Origin: Bacteroidota bacterium
GTDB lineage: Bacteria > Bacteroidota > Bacteroidia > Chitinophagales > Chitinophagaceae
Assembly (NCBI GenBank): GCA_023427575.1
Contig: JAEZAY010000257.1
Location: 1 to 6,160, forward strand
Length of the DNA stretch: 6,160 nucleotides
Reading direction: 5' to 3'
Shown here one piece after another: positions 5,395 to 6,160 of the stretch; the first letter of the stretch is position 1; each line of letters starts with the position of its first letter. Made by a program: the position numbers and the translations under genes. The notes beneath the pieces were generated by a model. The model was given only the letters and a program-made list of their open reading frames with translations, had not been told where the DNA came from and did no database searches.

Positions 5395-5838
5395 ATGAAA
5401 AACATTTTCTTTCTGATAATTATGATAACTGTATCAGTACAATCGCTTGCGAACAGAACAGGTTTTAATACCGGATTAAAACTGGAAACAAAAAATCATT
5501 TAAACCGAAGTTTCTGGCCTTCATCAATGCTGCTGACCGTTTCCGCCTCCATTGGAAATTCGAATAAGAATATTTCCATTCGGTTCCTCTCGGCAATCTC
5601 GCATACAGATGAGCCAGGGATAAGGCCAGTCAAATCAGATTCTCCCGGTTTGAACCGGTCCATCAGCAAAATTTTTTCTCCTGAATCCGACTATGCTTAT
5701 GCGCGAAAAAACATTCTTCCAGCTATAGCTGATTCAAATTCAAAATCCAGTAAAAAAACCGGGGCGAAAAGCCAGATGATTGAACTATTCATTCATCTAT
5801 ACTGCTTTTTGGCCTGCTCAATTATGGCGCCCTGTTGA
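5395..5838 (+). CDS. hypothetical secreted protein (147 aa), weakly supported
   Basis: The ATG at 5395 opens a frame beginning MKNIFFLIIMITVSVQSLAN, a convincing Sec-type signal peptide (cleavage near residue 19-20). The mature part is rich in Ser, Asn, Lys and Ile and matches no family I recognise. Residues about 129-144 (IELFIHLYCFLACSIM) are hydrophobic and the protein ends APC. An in-frame ATG at 5347 lies inside the preceding terminator stem and is unlikely to be used. No SD-like site is visible. The start is 37 bp beyond the terminator T-run, so the gene would need its own promoter, for which there is little room. In the +1 frame, 5780-5884 is open and reads more like a natural protein tail (YTAFWPAQLWRPVELNPNA) than the hydrophobic end of this frame, so the gene may be frameshifted near 5780 or decaying. 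It could also be a chance ORF. Confidence 0.45.
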   Translation: MKNIFFLIIMITVSVQSLANRTGFNTGLKLETKNHLNRSFWPSSMLLTVSASIGNSNKNISIRFLSAISHTDEPGIRPVKSDSPGLNRSISKIFSPESDYAYARKNILPAIADSNSKSSKKTGAKSQMIELFIHLYCFLACSIMAPC

Positions 5839-5958
5839 GCTTAATCCAAATGCAAAATCCCTCTCCGATCTGACAATGAAATAGATAACCAAAAAACTGC
5901 GAAAGAATTTTTCCCTGCAGCATAGAAAAATCCTGAATGAACCTTTGCTTTAAACCAG

Positions 5959-5974
5959 GAACCCGGGCGGGTTC
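5959..5974. repeat. GC-rich inverted repeat
   Basis: GAACCC (5959-5964) and GGGTTC (5969-5974) pair around GGGC; the stem can be extended slightly with a bulge (AC/TG-type pairs outside). TGACTATTG follows with no T-tract, so it is at best a weak terminator for the upstream ORF. Confidence 0.4.
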
Positions 5975-5994
5975 TGACTATTGGAGTCTATGAT

Positions 5995-6160
5995 GAGTCT
6001 GGAGTCTGGAGTCAGGAGTCTCCTTACGAGTTAAAGATCATTTCCCGGCTTTGGTAACAAATGTTTTTACTATCTCCAGCCGTCGGTTTTTGAATTTGCA
6101 CATTTGCAAATTTTCACATTTGCACATTATTACTGCCGTCCGTTTTCAATTTTCTTAACG
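5995..6160 (+). repeat. composite intergenic tandem-repeat element, copy 2 (runs off the window)
   Basis: Part one (5995-6023) matches copy 1 at 28 of 29 positions: GAGTCTG, GAGTCTG, GAGTCAG, GAGTCTC, C. Another GGAGTCTA at 5983-5990 may be an outlying unit. A 55-bp stretch unrelated to copy 1 (6024-6078) replaces the 2-bp spacer. Part two begins with GCCGTCGGTTTTTGAATTT (6079-6097), then four 8-bp units (TGCACATT, TGCAAATT, TTCACATT, TGCACATT; 6097-6128), then the right flank GCCGTCCGTTTTCAATTTT (6135-6153) and CTTAACG at the window edge. Orientation and order are the same as in copy 1. Confidence 0.85.

Larger units (their letters stand above)
5839..6160. other. non-coding right end
   Basis: No supported gene lies here. 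It contains the possible alternative tail of the preceding ORF (to TAG 5882-5884), a GC-rich inverted repeat at 5959-5974 and the second copy of the composite repeat from 5995 to the window end. Confidence 0.6.

Overview
The window looks like chromosomal DNA of a Bacteroidota bacterium, most likely of the Chitinophagaceae type. The evidence is a SusD/RagB C-terminus at the left edge, a DUF3606 mini-protein, a PepSY-like (DUF2874-type) secreted protein, moderately AT-rich DNA, and start codons preceded by A/T-rich sequence rather than strong Shine-Dalgarno sites. The genus is inference.

Layout. Positions 1-321 (+) hold the last 106 codons of a SusD-like outer-membrane glycan-binding lipoprotein, so a polysaccharide- or nutrient-uptake locus probably lies to the left. 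A 61-aa DUF3606 gene (406-591, +) follows and ends at a textbook intrinsic terminator (598-625). On the minus strand, 2430 to 692 encodes what appears to be one uncharacterised lipoprotein of about 570-580 aa, split into two overlapping reading frames (1393-2430 and 692-1396) by a -1 shift near 1427-1457. Next is a 674-bp non-coding stretch (2431-3104) with two hairpins and a composite tandem repeat. A zinc-dependent alcohol/formaldehyde dehydrogenase-family gene (3105-4271, -) follows. A 466-bp divergent intergenic region separates it from a secreted PepSY-like protein (4738-5286, +) that ends at a strong terminator (5331-5358). A weakly supported secreted ORF (5395-5838, +) and a second copy of the composite repeat (5995-6160, running off the end) finish the window.

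The genes do not form an obvious pathway. They are mostly single genes with their own terminators or long spacers, consistent with an ordinary chromosomal region next to a Sus-type locus. The least ordinary features are the two-part intergenic repeat, present twice in the same orientation (a 4 x 7-bp array followed by a 4 x 8-bp array between direct repeats), and the broken lipoprotein gene. I see no phage, transposase, CRISPR, toxin-antitoxin or defence genes, and no convincing new multi-gene system.
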